Numbered from the stretch's first letter, positions 1-9,035 are shown. The stretch is DNA of 48,669 nt from Entomomonas sp964395065 (GCA_964395065.1 CAYNAM010000003.1:1-48669); one strand, 5' to 3'. The notes: generated from the sequence alone by a model not told the origin. Numbers and translations: made by a program.

Positions 1-993
1 TCTTATGGACAGTTTGCGATTCTTTACCGAGGTAATTATCAAGCCCGCTTGATCGAGTTGAAACTACAGCACCATAAAGTACCTTATGTGATTACAGGGG
101 GTACAAGCTTTTTTGCACGACAAGAAGTCAGGGATATCATGTCTTACTTACGTTTGTTAGTAAACCCTGATGATGATAATGCTTTTTTACGCGTAATTAA
201 TGTGCCACGGCGTGAAATAGGTTCTGTAACATTAGAAAAGCTGAGTAACTATGCGACAAGCCAGCATACTTCTCTTTATAACGCCGCCAGTGATAGAGCG
301 TTATTAGATACATTAGACCCGCGGTTTGTCGAGCGCTTACAGCGTTTTACCCTCTGGATGGACAGTATTCGTCAACAGTGTAGCCAGGGTGACCCTATAG
401 CTGTATTGCGAAGTATGGTAATGGATATCGATTACGAGGCTTGGCTTAGACAAAATGCCTCCAATGATAAAGTAGCAGAAGCCAGAATGGGTAATGTGTG
501 GTTTCTGATTGATGCATTGAAAAATACTATCGAGCGAGATGAAGATGAGGAAATGACCATTGAGGAGGCGGTCTCACGATTAGTGTTAAGAGATATGCTT
601 GATCGTCAAGCAGAAGAGAAAGAAGAGGATGCGGTACAGCTGATGACACTGCATGCCTCTAAAGGGCTAGAGTTTCCTTTTGTGTTTCTAATGGGGATGG
701 AGGAAGAGTTATTACCTCATCGCTCCAGTATTGAAACTGATAATATTGAAGAGGAAAGGCGTCTAGCTTATGTAGGAATTACTCGTGCTAAGCAGCATTT
801 AACCCTGACTTATGCAAGTAAACGCCGCCAATACGGTGAGGTAATTGACTGCTTACCAAGCCGTTTTTTGGCAGAGCTCCCTCAAGAGGAGTTGAGGTAT
901 GAAGGGCTAGAAAATACACCTGTTGAGCAAAAAGCCGAAGCAGGCAATACGGCACTGTCTAATATCCGAGATTTATTAAAGAAGAAAAGCTAA
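1..993 (+). CDS. rep: ATP-dependent DNA helicase Rep, C-terminal part (5' end outside window)
   Basis: UvrD/Rep-type superfamily 1A 3'-5' helicase that helps replication forks past obstacles. The reading frame is open from base 1, and the first visible residues (YGQFAILYRGNYQAR) are typical Rep interior sequence, so a TTG at 49 is not the real start. About 330 of the usual ~670 residues are visible. They include the late helicase motifs: TLHASKGLEF near 646-675 and VGITRAK at 772-792, which carries the arginine of motif VI. The stop overlaps the start of the next gene by one base (TAATG), so the two are probably cotranscribed. Rep and UvrD are paralogues; the end of the protein and the YRGN segment favour Rep. 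I am confident of the family and fairly confident of the gene. Confidence 0.9.
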   Translation, partial: SYGQFAILYRGNYQARLIELKLQHHKVPYVITGGTSFFARQEVRDIMSYLRLLVNPDDDNAFLRVINVPRREIGSVTLEKLSNYATSQHTSLYNAASDRALLDTLDPRFVERLQRFTLWMDSIRQQCSQGDPIAVLRSMVMDIDYEAWLRQNASNDKVAEARMGNVWFLIDALKNTIERDEDEEMTIEEAVSRLVLRDMLDRQAEEKEEDAVQLMTLHASKGLEFPFVFLMGMEEELLPHRSSIETDNIEEERRLAYVGITRAKQHLTLTYASKRRQYGEVIDCLPSRFLAELPQEELRYEGLENTPVEQKAEAGNTALSNIRDLLKKKS

Positions 994-1394
994 TGACTAA
1001 AATAATTACTATTGCTGCTGCATGCATTATTGATCCCCTTAATCGCTTATTAGTGGTACGTAAGCAAGGTTCTGAAATTTTCATGCAACCAGGGGGAAAG
1101 ATAGAGCCTAATGAAAAGCCTATAGAGGCTTTAGTTAGAGAAATTAAAGAAGAATTGTTGTTAGAGATTGATTTCAGCTTGCCAAAGTATGTTGATCGGT
1201 TTGAAGCCCCCGCGGCTAATGAGCCTGGTTATATTGTGAAAGCTGAACTATTCAAAATAGATTTACCTTATAGCCCAGAACTAACCATAGCGGCTGAAAT
1301 AGCAGAAGCTAAGTGGTTAACGGAAAAGGAAATCGCTACCACTCATATGGCACCACTGATGCATACTTATGTTATTCCTCTCTGGATCAAGTAA
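993..1394 (+). CDS. Nudix hydrolase
   Basis: Small protein (133 aa) with one Nudix fold. The Nudix box lies at about residues 35-58 (GGKIEPNE...REIKEELLLEI) and keeps the metal-binding REIKEE core, but has Leu where the usual box has Gly near its end. The family hydrolyses nucleoside diphosphates linked to another moiety; the substrate cannot be told from sequence. The ATG overlaps the rep stop by one base, which suggests translational coupling. A strong terminator begins right at its stop codon, so it ends the operon. The assignment to the family is firm; the role, for example nucleotide pool cleaning, is only a guess. Confidence 0.85.
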   Translation: MTKIITIAAACIIDPLNRLLVVRKQGSEIFMQPGGKIEPNEKPIEALVREIKEELLLEIDFSLPKYVDRFEAPAANEPGYIVKAELFKIDLPYSPELTIAAEIAEAKWLTEKEIATTHMAPLMHTYVIPLWIK

Positions 1395-1439
1395 CTCAGT
1401 GAGATAAATTAGCGAATTTTTCTCACATCGTTACTTTTT
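1391..1439 (+). terminator. Rho-independent terminator after the Nudix gene
   Basis: Long near-palindrome that overlaps the Nudix stop codon. GTAAC (1391-1395) pairs with GTTAC (1430-1434), GTGAGA (1399-1404) with TCTCAC (1421-1426), and AAATT (1406-1410) with AATTT (1415-1419), around an AGCG loop. It is followed by five T. There is no matching T-run for the opposite strand, so it acts on the plus-strand rep-Nudix transcript; tcuB converges on it from the right. Confidence 0.8.
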
Positions 1440-1462
1440 ATGATTGAGAGGGTCTCTATTAT

Positions 1463-2584
1463 TTAGCTATTCCTTTGTTCTATTTGAAACTTCAATAAGG
1501 CGGTACTCCGATAAAAGCCATGGGCAAATTTACCAAATGGTATTGTTAAAAAGAATGTCATCACACTGGCTAAGTGGATAATTAATAAAATACCCATGGC
1601 TGAAGTATTTCTAAATCCAAGCAAGGCCAATCCTGTTACACTAATGATCAGTAATAAGAAAATAAACCCACGATCCATTGGCTTTTGTCTAGAATCTCCA
1701 TGCAGTGGATCACGCATGATATTTAGATATAAGAGTCCTACGGGGCCTATGATTAACCCCAAGCCACCCACTGTACCGAATATGACAGGTAAACTAAAAA
1801 ATGGATAGGGAGCTTCAAGCCCTAACAAATAATGATAACCTGTAGCGACAATAGTGGCTAAGAAGCACAGTAAAAAACCGTACATTGTGAGGTGGTGAAA
1901 GCGGCGGCGAATCAGTGTATAACGATCACTGTCCTCATTACAGCCTTTGCCATGCCCCCCATCAAGGTACTTGAGTGTAAGGATATCTTTAGCAGCATCT
2001 TTAATATCAACAGCTTTTACCTGATTTTTAATCACTTGAGAGGTTTGTCGCCAAAAATTAATAAGACCAAGCCCTAGCAGTAAAAAAGCCAGAATAAAGA
2101 TACTACCAAAAGTGATGGCTAAAAAGTTATGAGGGAAAATACGGTAAAAATTGCCCTGATATAACCCAAATAGGCTGTTGTTATTGAAAAAAGTAGCCAC
2201 TAATAAAAAGAAGGTAAACGTTAGTGTGAGTAAACTAACCATAGTAATACCTGCTTTTTGATAAAGCTGACCCAAAAAGCGAGGGATTGAGAAATTTTGG
2301 TAGGTTTCTAAACGCACTTGTGCCATCGCTTTAGGAATGTTAACACCGAACTCATGTGGTGGAGCATATTGGCAAGCATGAAGGCAATTACCACAGTTAT
2401 GGCAAATATTGGCAAGATAATGAATATCTGCACGGTTAAAGGATAGGCGATGAGTCATGGCCTGAAAAACAGCACAGAAAGACTCACAGTAACGGCAAGC
2501 ATTACAAATTTGCAGTGCTGCTACTGCCTCTTGTTCATTTTCAGACAGTTGAACAACTGGAATTAATTGATTAGCCGTACTCAT
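1463..2584 (-). CDS. tcuB: Tricarballylate utilization protein TcuB (iron-sulfur membrane oxidoreductase)
   Basis: 373-aa membrane protein that in Salmonella re-oxidises the reduced flavin of TcuA and passes electrons to the quinone pool. The N-terminus has two cysteine clusters typical of 4Fe-4S sites, CNACRYCESFCAVF (about residues 27-40) and CHNCGNCLHACQ (about 61-72). About six hydrophobic segments follow, consistent with a b-type cytochrome-like membrane domain. Its ATG overlaps the tcuA stop by one base (TAATG on the minus strand), so the two are translationally coupled. Related proteins are also labelled CitB or CobZ C-terminal domain; pairing with tcuA makes TcuB the best name. Confidence 0.9.
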   Translation of the reverse strand: MSTANQLIPVVQLSENEQEAVAALQICNACRYCESFCAVFQAMTHRLSFNRADIHYLANICHNCGNCLHACQYAPPHEFGVNIPKAMAQVRLETYQNFSIPRFLGQLYQKAGITMVSLLTLTFTFFLLVATFFNNNSLFGLYQGNFYRIFPHNFLAITFGSIFILAFLLLGLGLINFWRQTSQVIKNQVKAVDIKDAAKDILTLKYLDGGHGKGCNEDSDRYTLIRRRFHHLTMYGFLLCFLATIVATGYHYLLGLEAPYPFFSLPVIFGTVGGLGLIIGPVGLLYLNIMRDPLHGDSRQKPMDRGFIFLLLIISVTGLALLGFRNTSAMGILLIIHLASVMTFFLTIPFGKFAHGFYRSTALLKFQIEQRNS

Positions 2585-3981
2585 TAGATGGTCTCTTTTA
2601 TTAAGGCAGCTTTTGCTGCATTTTTACCTGCAATACGTCCGAATGTTGTGCCAATAGACATGCCAACACCCGCTGTATACCCTTGGCCTAGTACATTACC
2701 GGCCATCATTTCACCGGCAACATAAAGATTTGGGCTTGGCAAGTTGTTAAAACGCACCGCCGAATCCTCTTCAACTTTTAGACCTAAATAAGTAAAGGTA
2801 ATGCCTGGGCGTAAGGCATAAGCATAAAACGGTGGTGTATCCAACGGGGTTGCCCAGTGTGTTTTTGCTGGTGTTAAGTTTTGTGTATGGCAGTTATCCA
2901 GTACGGTATGATTAAACTCACCTTTTATGCAGGCTTGATTAAAATCATTAACAGTTTTTTCAAGTTGTTCTGGGTTAAGATCACATAATATCGCAAGCTC
3001 ACGGATAGTATTGGCGGTTTTGCCTGCAAAAACTGGGGGCATAAAACGACCCAATGATTTCGAATCAATAATAGAAAAGCCAATTTGACTCGGCTGCTTG
3101 GCGACAAGTCGCCCCCAAATAGCATACCGTTTAGGCCAAAAGTCTTCTCCTTCATCATAAAAGCGTTGGGCATTTTTATTGACGACAATCCCTAGTGAGA
3201 CGCAGTCAATACGGGTACAAATACCACCATCATATAATGGGGCTCTAGCATCTACAGCAACGCAATGCGACTGCGAAGGATCACCAATAATATCAGCACC
3301 TTGATCAATCATGAATTTAAGTAGATTTCCTTGGTTAAAACGTGTGCCACGAATAACGAAATTATCAGCAACCCATTCGCCATCTTCATTTTGTCCCCAT
3401 GCCTCTTTTAGCCAGTTAAGGTTTGATTCAAACCCTCCTGCTGCTAAAACACAGGCTTTAGCTTCAAAACGTGTTCCATCTTCGGCAATAGCCGCTATAA
3501 ATTGGCGATCGTTTAATTCTAACTCCTGTATTTTGGTGTTGTATTTAATTTTTATCCCTAAGGCAGTTGCACTGCGATAATAGGCATTAATCAATGCTTT
3601 ACCTCCACCCATAAAAAATGCATTGGTTCGTGCAACATGCAATGCACCTGAAAGGGGAGGTTGAAAGTTGACACCATGTTTTTTCATCCATGTTCGACAG
3701 CTTTCTGTTGAGCGAATGACTAATCGTGCTAATGTTTCATCTGTTTTTCCACCGGTTACCTTGAGTAAGTCTTGCCAGAATTCTTCTTCAGGATAGGCCT
3801 CAATCAAAACATCTTGAGGCGCATTATGCATGCAGCGTAGATTACGCGTATGCTGAGAGTTACCGCCTCGCCATTCTTTAGGTGCTGCTTCAAGTAGCAG
3901 TACAGAAGCTCCTGCTTCTTGTGCAGTAATGGCTGCACAGAGTGCCGCATTACCACCACCAATTACTAAAACGTCGTACAT
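2584..3981 (-). CDS. tcuA: FAD-dependent tricarballylate dehydrogenase TcuA
   Basis: 465-aa flavoprotein of the fumarate reductase/succinate dehydrogenase flavoprotein family, which oxidises tricarballylate to cis-aconitate. The N-terminus has the dinucleotide-binding motif VIGGGNAALCAAITAQEAG with a following acidic residue (LLLEA). The C-terminus has the second FAD contact region (LYVAGEMMAGNVLGQGYTAG). Length matches Salmonella TcuA (about 467 aa). The ribosome site AAAGGA lies six bases before the ATG. It is the first gene of a tcuA-tcuB pair, with the regulator gene upstream on the same strand. No tcuC (tricarballylate transporter) is found next to it, unlike the Salmonella tcuABC operon. 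Confidence 0.9.
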   Translation of the reverse strand: MYDVLVIGGGNAALCAAITAQEAGASVLLLEAAPKEWRGGNSQHTRNLRCMHNAPQDVLIEAYPEEEFWQDLLKVTGGKTDETLARLVIRSTESCRTWMKKHGVNFQPPLSGALHVARTNAFFMGGGKALINAYYRSATALGIKIKYNTKIQELELNDRQFIAAIAEDGTRFEAKACVLAAGGFESNLNWLKEAWGQNEDGEWVADNFVIRGTRFNQGNLLKFMIDQGADIIGDPSQSHCVAVDARAPLYDGGICTRIDCVSLGIVVNKNAQRFYDEGEDFWPKRYAIWGRLVAKQPSQIGFSIIDSKSLGRFMPPVFAGKTANTIRELAILCDLNPEQLEKTVNDFNQACIKGEFNHTVLDNCHTQNLTPAKTHWATPLDTPPFYAYALRPGITFTYLGLKVEEDSAVRFNNLPSPNLYVAGEMMAGNVLGQGYTAGVGMSIGTTFGRIAGKNAAKAALIKETI

Positions 3982-4045
3982 AGCTAATCCTTTTAATTAT
4001 TTTTTTATCACTGTAAAGGAAATATAGCCATGCTAGTAAGTAGTG

Positions 4046-4084
4046 AAAAATGTAGAGGGGGTTAATTTAATTGAATACCTCTAC
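4046..4084 (-). terminator. Probable terminator after tcuR
   Basis: On the minus strand GTAGAGG (4084-4078) pairs with CCTCTAC (4058-4052) across a 19-nt loop, followed by A and five T (down to 4046). The stem starts inside the tcuR stop codon region. The seven-base stem is short and the loop long, so this is a moderate call. It would separate tcuR from tcuAB, leaving 3982-4045 for a tcuA promoter. Confidence 0.5.
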
Positions 4085-5010
4085 TATATTAAGCTTGTGC
4101 CTAACCATATACCTTGCTGAATTAGATCATTAGTAGAGACTCGTATAACGGCTTTTGCTGCCAGTGCAGGGGGGGATAGTAGCTCTTCAGAAAGACTGAC
4201 TAAATAATTAGTGCGTTCAATCGTTGGGTTGATTATTTTTAAACTGTTTAAATGATGATAGTGTTGGTTAATAAAAATGCTGCTAGGTTGTATAGTAGCA
4301 ACACAGAGGTTGGCAACTGTTTTCATTAATAAGCTAAGGCCATCAATTTCATAGATAATGTTGAGTTTTGATATTTCTTTATCAATAAGACGTCTTAGGC
4401 CATGGCCTTTGCTAGGCAATGCTAGGGGTAACGATTCTATATGGTTTAATGGAAGTGCTTCCTGTTCTAAATAGTTTTCTAAATGATAGAGTTTAAAGAA
4501 TTCATTATTACCAATCAGTGACATTGACTCATTAATTAGAGGCTCTGATGTCCAATTTTTATCGATAGGTTGATTAAAAATAATTGCTAAATCAAGTTGA
4601 TGGTTATTGATTAGTTTGATGAGGTTACCCGATAGGCTTTCTACAATGTGCACTTTAATATCAGGATAACGTTCCGCCATCAATTGGATAAAATGGACAC
4701 CTAAAATAGAAGCTGTGCTAGGCGGAAAGCCAACACTGACATAACCCACAAGGCGTGATGACTGTGCGGCTTCTATTGCTTGGTTAGCATAACGTAGCAC
4801 TTGGCGAGCCTGCTTTAAAAAGGCAAGCCCTGCGGGGGTAGGTGTTACGCCTAAGGGAGATCGTTGCAGCAAGCGAGTAGCCAGCTCTGATTCTAACTTA
4901 GATAACTGTTGACTTAAAACAGAGGTACCTACATTTAAATGTTTGGCTGCTTTACCAATACTCCCCTGTTCAACGATTAATACAAACGAGCGAAGTTGTC
5001 GTAACTCCAT
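4084..5010 (-). CDS. tcuR: LysR-family transcriptional regulator, probable TcuR
   Basis: 308-aa LysR-type regulator. The N-terminal winged helix-turn-helix is clear (about residues 1-60: MELRQLRSFVLIVEQGSIGK, then LNVGTSVLSQQLSKLESEL). A periplasmic-binding-like effector domain fills the rest. It sits directly upstream of tcuA on the same strand, as a pathway activator would. In Salmonella TcuR activates tcuABC in response to tricarballylate. The TcuR name rests mainly on position; the LysR family call is certain. Confidence 0.82.
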   Translation of the reverse strand: MELRQLRSFVLIVEQGSIGKAAKHLNVGTSVLSQQLSKLESELATRLLQRSPLGVTPTPAGLAFLKQARQVLRYANQAIEAAQSSRLVGYVSVGFPPSTASILGVHFIQLMAERYPDIKVHIVESLSGNLIKLINNHQLDLAIIFNQPIDKNWTSEPLINESMSLIGNNEFFKLYHLENYLEQEALPLNHIESLPLALPSKGHGLRRLIDKEISKLNIIYEIDGLSLLMKTVANLCVATIQPSSIFINQHYHHLNSLKIINPTIERTNYLVSLSEELLSPPALAAKAVIRVSTNDLIQQGIWLGTSLI

Positions 5011-5143
5011 GATGGCTACCTATTTTTATAACTTGCTCACAAAGGATATTTAATTATAGTTTTGTATTGTGAGTTGCTAAATGTTAGTTGATTATGCCAC
5101 ACTCTCAATAAGTATGGGTATAACTGTTTAGACTGCACAGTAT

Positions 5144-5431
5144 TTAATAATAAGTATTGAGCATGGTTACGGTGAGTATTGAAAGTGCTAATAAAATAGC
5201 AGCTGTTATAGTACAAAGGATAGTGAGTGCTTTTTGGGTGCTGTGGTCTTGATTATTGATGGCAGAGCTAAGTTTGGATAAGCTAAAACCACCAAGTAGA
5301 GCGAAAATAGCGGCTAGCCCATAAAGGACAAAGAGTGAATAGCTATTCATTGCAAAGCCAATAGTCAGACCAATAATAAAGCCTAAAACACCACCAATAA
5401 TAGCCAATGAAGTAGCAAATAATTTATTCAT
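5144..5431 (-). CDS. Small glycine-rich membrane protein of unknown function
   Basis: 95 aa, unrecognised. Three hydrophobic segments are visible, at about residues 7-28, 32-50 and 68-92, with many small residues (GGVLGFIIGLTIGFAM) and a short polar loop (SSAINNQDHSTQK). It lies between tcuR and the sulfate-binding protein gene, all on the minus strand. A hairpin separates it from the latter. The ribosome site before the ATG is weak. I cannot assign a function; the frame and composition look like a real integral membrane protein. Confidence 0.6.
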   Translation of the reverse strand: MNKLFATSLAIIGGVLGFIIGLTIGFAMNSYSLFVLYGLAAIFALLGGFSLSKLSSAINNQDHSTQKALTILCTITAAILLALSILTVTMLNTYY

Positions 5432-5447
5432 ATTCTTGATTCTAACT

Positions 5448-5468
5448 AGGCTAGATATGCTCTAGCCT
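5448..5468. other. Perfect 8-bp hairpin between the sulfate-binding protein gene and the small membrane protein gene
   Basis: AGGCTAGA (5448-5455) and TCTAGCCT (5461-5468) form an uninterrupted stem around a five-base loop. There is no T-run on the minus side, where the flanking genes are transcribed, so it is not a standard terminator. It could be an mRNA processing or stability element, or a weak terminator. Confidence 0.45.
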
Positions 5469-5492
5469 AAATTTTGAGAGCGTGTGTTGAGA

Positions 5493-6491
5493 TTATGGTG
5501 TGTAAATTTGGTCAAAAATAGCACCATCAACAAAGTGTTTTTGCTGAATATCTTTCCAATCGCCAAAGTTTTCTTTAATGGATAAAAACTCTACTTTAGG
5601 GAAGCGATCAGAATATTCTGCTAATATCGCAGGGTTTCTTGGGCGTAAGTAGTTTTTAGCCGCTATGCGTTGTCCCTCATCTGACCATAAGTAGTTTAAA
5701 TAAGCTTCTGCTTCGGGTTTAGTTTTCTTGGCTTCAACCACCTTTTCAACAACCGCTACAGGAAGTTCAGCTTCAGCAGAAACACTAGGGTAAACCACTT
5801 CAAAACTACCTTTACCAAACTCTTTAGCAATCATTTCGGCTTCGTTTTCAAAGGTTACGAGTACATCACCTTGATGATTTTGCATAAAGGTTGATGTGGC
5901 TGCACGGCCACCCGTATCAAGGATGGAAACATTCTTGAAGAGACTTTTTACGAATGACTTGGCTTTTTCCTCATCTCCACCTTGTTTAAGGGCATAACCC
6001 CATGCAGATAAATAACTATAACGCCCATTCCCTGATGTTTTGGGGTTGGGGATGATCACTTCAGTTCCTTCTTTGACAAGGTCTGACCAGTCTTTAATAT
6101 TTTTAGGGTTGCCTTTACGTACAATAAATACGGTGGCAGAGGTGAAAGGTGCGCTGTCATTAGGGAGTAATGTTTGCCAGTTTTCAGGCACTAAGTTACC
6201 CCGTGCAGCAATTGCATCGATATCGGTTGCCATATTCATGGTGACAACATCAGCTTTTAACCCATCAATCACAGAGCGTGCTTGTTTACTTGATCCTCCG
6301 TGTGACATCTGTACTCTGATTTTGTCATCTTTATGTTGTTCATTCCAATTTTTTTCAAAAGCGGGATTGTAGTCTCTATAAAAATCACGCATGACATCGT
6401 AAGAGACATTAAGTAATAGCTTATCAGCCCATACGGGGCCAGTAAAAGCGACAGTCAGTGATAATGCCGCATTAAGTAGAATCCGATTCAT
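5493..6491 (-). CDS. sbp: Periplasmic sulfate-binding protein of a sulfate/thiosulfate ABC transporter
   Basis: 332 aa, usual length for Sbp/CysP. It has a signal peptide (cleavage likely after ...TGPVWA) and the family hallmarks LLNVSYDVMRDFYRDYN, HGGSSKQARSVIDGL, ADVVTMN and NPKTSGNGRYSYLSAWGYAL. It captures sulfate or thiosulfate in the periplasm for the CysTWA permease. No cysT, cysW or cysA is adjacent, so the membrane partners must be encoded elsewhere. It is transcribed divergently from the Fur-boxed receptor gene. CysB control is expected for the family, but I did not identify a site. Confidence 0.88.
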   Translation of the reverse strand: MNRILLNAALSLTVAFTGPVWADKLLLNVSYDVMRDFYRDYNPAFEKNWNEQHKDDKIRVQMSHGGSSKQARSVIDGLKADVVTMNMATDIDAIAARGNLVPENWQTLLPNDSAPFTSATVFIVRKGNPKNIKDWSDLVKEGTEVIIPNPKTSGNGRYSYLSAWGYALKQGGDEEKAKSFVKSLFKNVSILDTGGRAATSTFMQNHQGDVLVTFENEAEMIAKEFGKGSFEVVYPSVSAEAELPVAVVEKVVEAKKTKPEAEAYLNYLWSDEGQRIAAKNYLRPRNPAILAEYSDRFPKVEFLSIKENFGDWKDIQQKHFVDGAIFDQIYTP

Positions 6492-6686
6492 GTATTTGCC
6501 TGCTATGATGGAGTTTATAGAGTTTTAAGGTTAATTAATGTTTCAACGTAGAATGATATAGTAACAAATACTCTACTGTTTACTAACCATTATTGAATAT
6601 TTTATTGGAATATCAATATTCATATTTATTATTTAATGATGAGAAGATGTTATTTATGTAATGTCTGAATTAATTGTATAAAAATA

Positions 6687-6715
6687 TTGCAAATATAAAT
6701 GAGAATCATTATATT
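6687..6715 (+). promoter_or_regulatory. Fur-regulated promoter of the siderophore receptor operon
   Basis: The 327-bp gap between sbp and the receptor holds a promoter with -35 TTGCAA (6687-6692), a 17-bp spacer and -10 TATATT (6710-6715). A Fur box at 6695-6713 matches the 19-bp consensus at 14 positions, with an intact core ATGAGAATCATTAT. It covers the spacer and most of the -10, so Fur with iron would block RNA polymerase. The predicted leader is about 100 nt. I see nothing else clear in this gap, though a sbp promoter must lie in it on the minus strand. Confidence 0.75.
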
Positions 6716-6818
6716 TAATAGCTGATAATCAGTTATTACTAATTCGCCATTCAGCATTTGGCTTATTTTCTATAGCTATACCATGTAGATATTACTAACA
6801 ATAGAGTCTTTCCATATT

Positions 6819-9035
6819 ATGAAAAAATATACGAAAACATCACTTAGTTTTGCAATGGCATCAGCAAGTTTACCCATGATGGGTTATGCTGATACAAGTG
6901 GAGAGAAAGCGCTAGAATTAGATACATTAACCATTGAGGGGCATAAAGAGACACCTTATCAAACTAAAAAATTGTCTTCGCCTAAGTACACTCAAGAGCT
7001 CGTTGATACCCCTCAAAGTATTACCGTTGTTCCTAGGGCTGTGATCGAGCAGCAAAATGCTCAAACCTTACAGGATGTATTATCCAATGTTCCTGGTGTT
7101 ACATTTAACTCGGGTGAGGGGAACGGTGGTGTGGGGGACAGCATTAATATCCGCGGTTTTAACAGTGGCGATTATGGTGGTTCTAATGTATACATTGACG
7201 GTGTACGCGACTCAGCATTTTATACACGAACCGACATGTACAACATTGAACAAGTTGAAGTGATTAAGGGGTCTAGTTCTGCTGCTTGGGGAGCGGGTGT
7301 CATTGGTGGAGCTATTAACCTTGTGACTAAAACACCTAAGCTTGAAGACTTTGCTAAAGTTGGCGCTGGTGTGGGAACGGCGGATTATAAACGCTTAACG
7401 TTTGATGGCAATAAAGTTTTAGACCATGATTCAGGAACAGCCGCACGCCTTAATATGGCCTGGCAAGATTCAGGGATTGATGGGCGTGATTGGTTCAAGC
7501 GTAATCGCTGGGGAATTGCACCATCGATTTCTTTCGGTCTAAATACCAATACTCGTAATACGTTAGCCTATGAGCATTTAACAGATAATGGTAATTATGA
7601 TTATGGTATACCCACAAAAGTCTCTAATAACAGGCCTCATAAAGTAGAGGGTGTTAAATGGGATGGTTATTTTGGCTACCGTAATCTTGATAGAGAAGAC
7701 CAACGTATTGATCGTATTTCATGGAAGTTTGAACATGACTTTAACGATAATATTAGCTTTAATAATCAGGCAACTTGGTCTCAATTACAACGCTCTTATA
7801 TTGTAACAACCCCTAGTGGTGCTAATGCTTCACTTAGACGTTTGCAAGGTGTTGCAAGGCATACAGATAACCAAACATTTAGTAATCAAACCAATATTAT
7901 TTGGAAGTTTGATACGCTAGGGGTAAAACATACGCTAGTGACGGGGATGGAGTTAACAAGACAGTACCTGGATTACAAGTCAGGAGGGCTTCGTTGGCAT
8001 AGTGCGATGGTTTCTAACTCTGTTCCTGCTGACCCTAGCCATCCAGCTTCACAATTTACAGGTAATAAAGAAATTGCTTATACCAGCAAAATCAGTGCGG
8101 ACTCTACTACCAAGGCTTTTTATGTTATGGATACTTTAGAGTTTGGAAAGTACTGGCAGTTAGATTTATCAGCTCGTCAAGATCACTATAAAGCTCGAAT
8201 TACTGATACTAAGAGTCGTTCTGCGATTACCTCAGGCGGTCAGCCAACTGGGTTTTATACACCTTGGCAAAAAGGAGCGAATGATCGCAGTAATGAAAAA
8301 TTATTTAGTTACCGCACAGCATTAGTTTTTAAGCCCGTGGAGTATGGTAGTATCTATGCAAGTTTCAGTACGGCACAACAGCCTCAGTCGATACGTATTG
8401 CGACATCAGGTAGCTTGGGTGATGATTTATCGCCAACAAAGGGTAAAAGTTATGAGCTGGGTACTAAATGGGATCTGTTCAATGAACGACTTTCTTTAAC
8501 TGCGGCTATTTTTAGAACAAAAGTTGATGCAACAGACATGGATGATACGGTAACACCTATACAAACCTATAGTTATAAGCAAAAAACAGATGGAGTTGAG
8601 TTGGGTGTATCAGGTAACATCACCGATCGTTGGTCAGTTTTTGCAGGTTATGCCTATATGGACAGTAAGGTTGAAGGCAGAGAAGGTTGGGATGATGGCA
8701 TCACCCTACCCAATACGCCTAGAAACTCTGCCAGTTTATGGACGAGCTACGAGTTACCTTATGATATAACAGTGAGTTATGGTGTTCGCTATGTTGGTGA
8801 AAGAAGTATTCCTGGTGGGCGTGGAACTTCAATGAGTAACAGCTCAAAAACGGTTGTACCTAGCTACAGTGTTCATGACGCGGCCATTGCTTGGCAAGCA
8901 AACAAAAACCTTAACTTAAGACTAAATATTAATAATATATTTAATAAGCACTATTGGCGCCAATATAATGGTCGTGGTTTTGGGTTGCCTGGCCCTGGAC
9001 AGGGAGCACAGCTAACGGCTGAATATAGTTTCTAA
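6819..9035 (+). CDS. piuA: TonB-dependent siderophore receptor (Fiu/PiuA type)
   Basis: 738-aa outer-membrane receptor. A signal peptide (about residues 1-24, ...MMGYA) is followed by a TonB-box-like stretch (LDTLTIEG). The plug domain follows (DTPQSITVVPRAVIEQQ, NIRGFNSGD, VYIDGVRD, EQVEVIKGSSSAAWGAG), then a 22-strand barrel ending in aromatic Phe (AEYSF), the usual signal for barrel insertion. Such receptors import ferric catecholate siderophores using TonB energy. A Fur box precedes it and a PiuC-type gene follows, as in Pseudomonas piuA-piuC and E. coli fiu-ybiX. The symbol piuA is chosen from this context; the exact ligand is not shown by sequence. Confidence 0.85.
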   Translation: MKKYTKTSLSFAMASASLPMMGYADTSGEKALELDTLTIEGHKETPYQTKKLSSPKYTQELVDTPQSITVVPRAVIEQQNAQTLQDVLSNVPGVTFNSGEGNGGVGDSINIRGFNSGDYGGSNVYIDGVRDSAFYTRTDMYNIEQVEVIKGSSSAAWGAGVIGGAINLVTKTPKLEDFAKVGAGVGTADYKRLTFDGNKVLDHDSGTAARLNMAWQDSGIDGRDWFKRNRWGIAPSISFGLNTNTRNTLAYEHLTDNGNYDYGIPTKVSNNRPHKVEGVKWDGYFGYRNLDREDQRIDRISWKFEHDFNDNISFNNQATWSQLQRSYIVTTPSGANASLRRLQGVARHTDNQTFSNQTNIIWKFDTLGVKHTLVTGMELTRQYLDYKSGGLRWHSAMVSNSVPADPSHPASQFTGNKEIAYTSKISADSTTKAFYVMDTLEFGKYWQLDLSARQDHYKARITDTKSRSAITSGGQPTGFYTPWQKGANDRSNEKLFSYRTALVFKPVEYGSIYASFSTAQQPQSIRIATSGSLGDDLSPTKGKSYELGTKWDLFNERLSLTAAIFRTKVDATDMDDTVTPIQTYSYKQKTDGVELGVSGNITDRWSVFAGYAYMDSKVEGREGWDDGITLPNTPRNSASLWTSYELPYDITVSYGVRYVGERSIPGGRGTSMSNSSKTVVPSYSVHDAAIAWQANKNLNLRLNINNIFNKHYWRQYNGRGFGLPGPGQGAQLTAEYSF

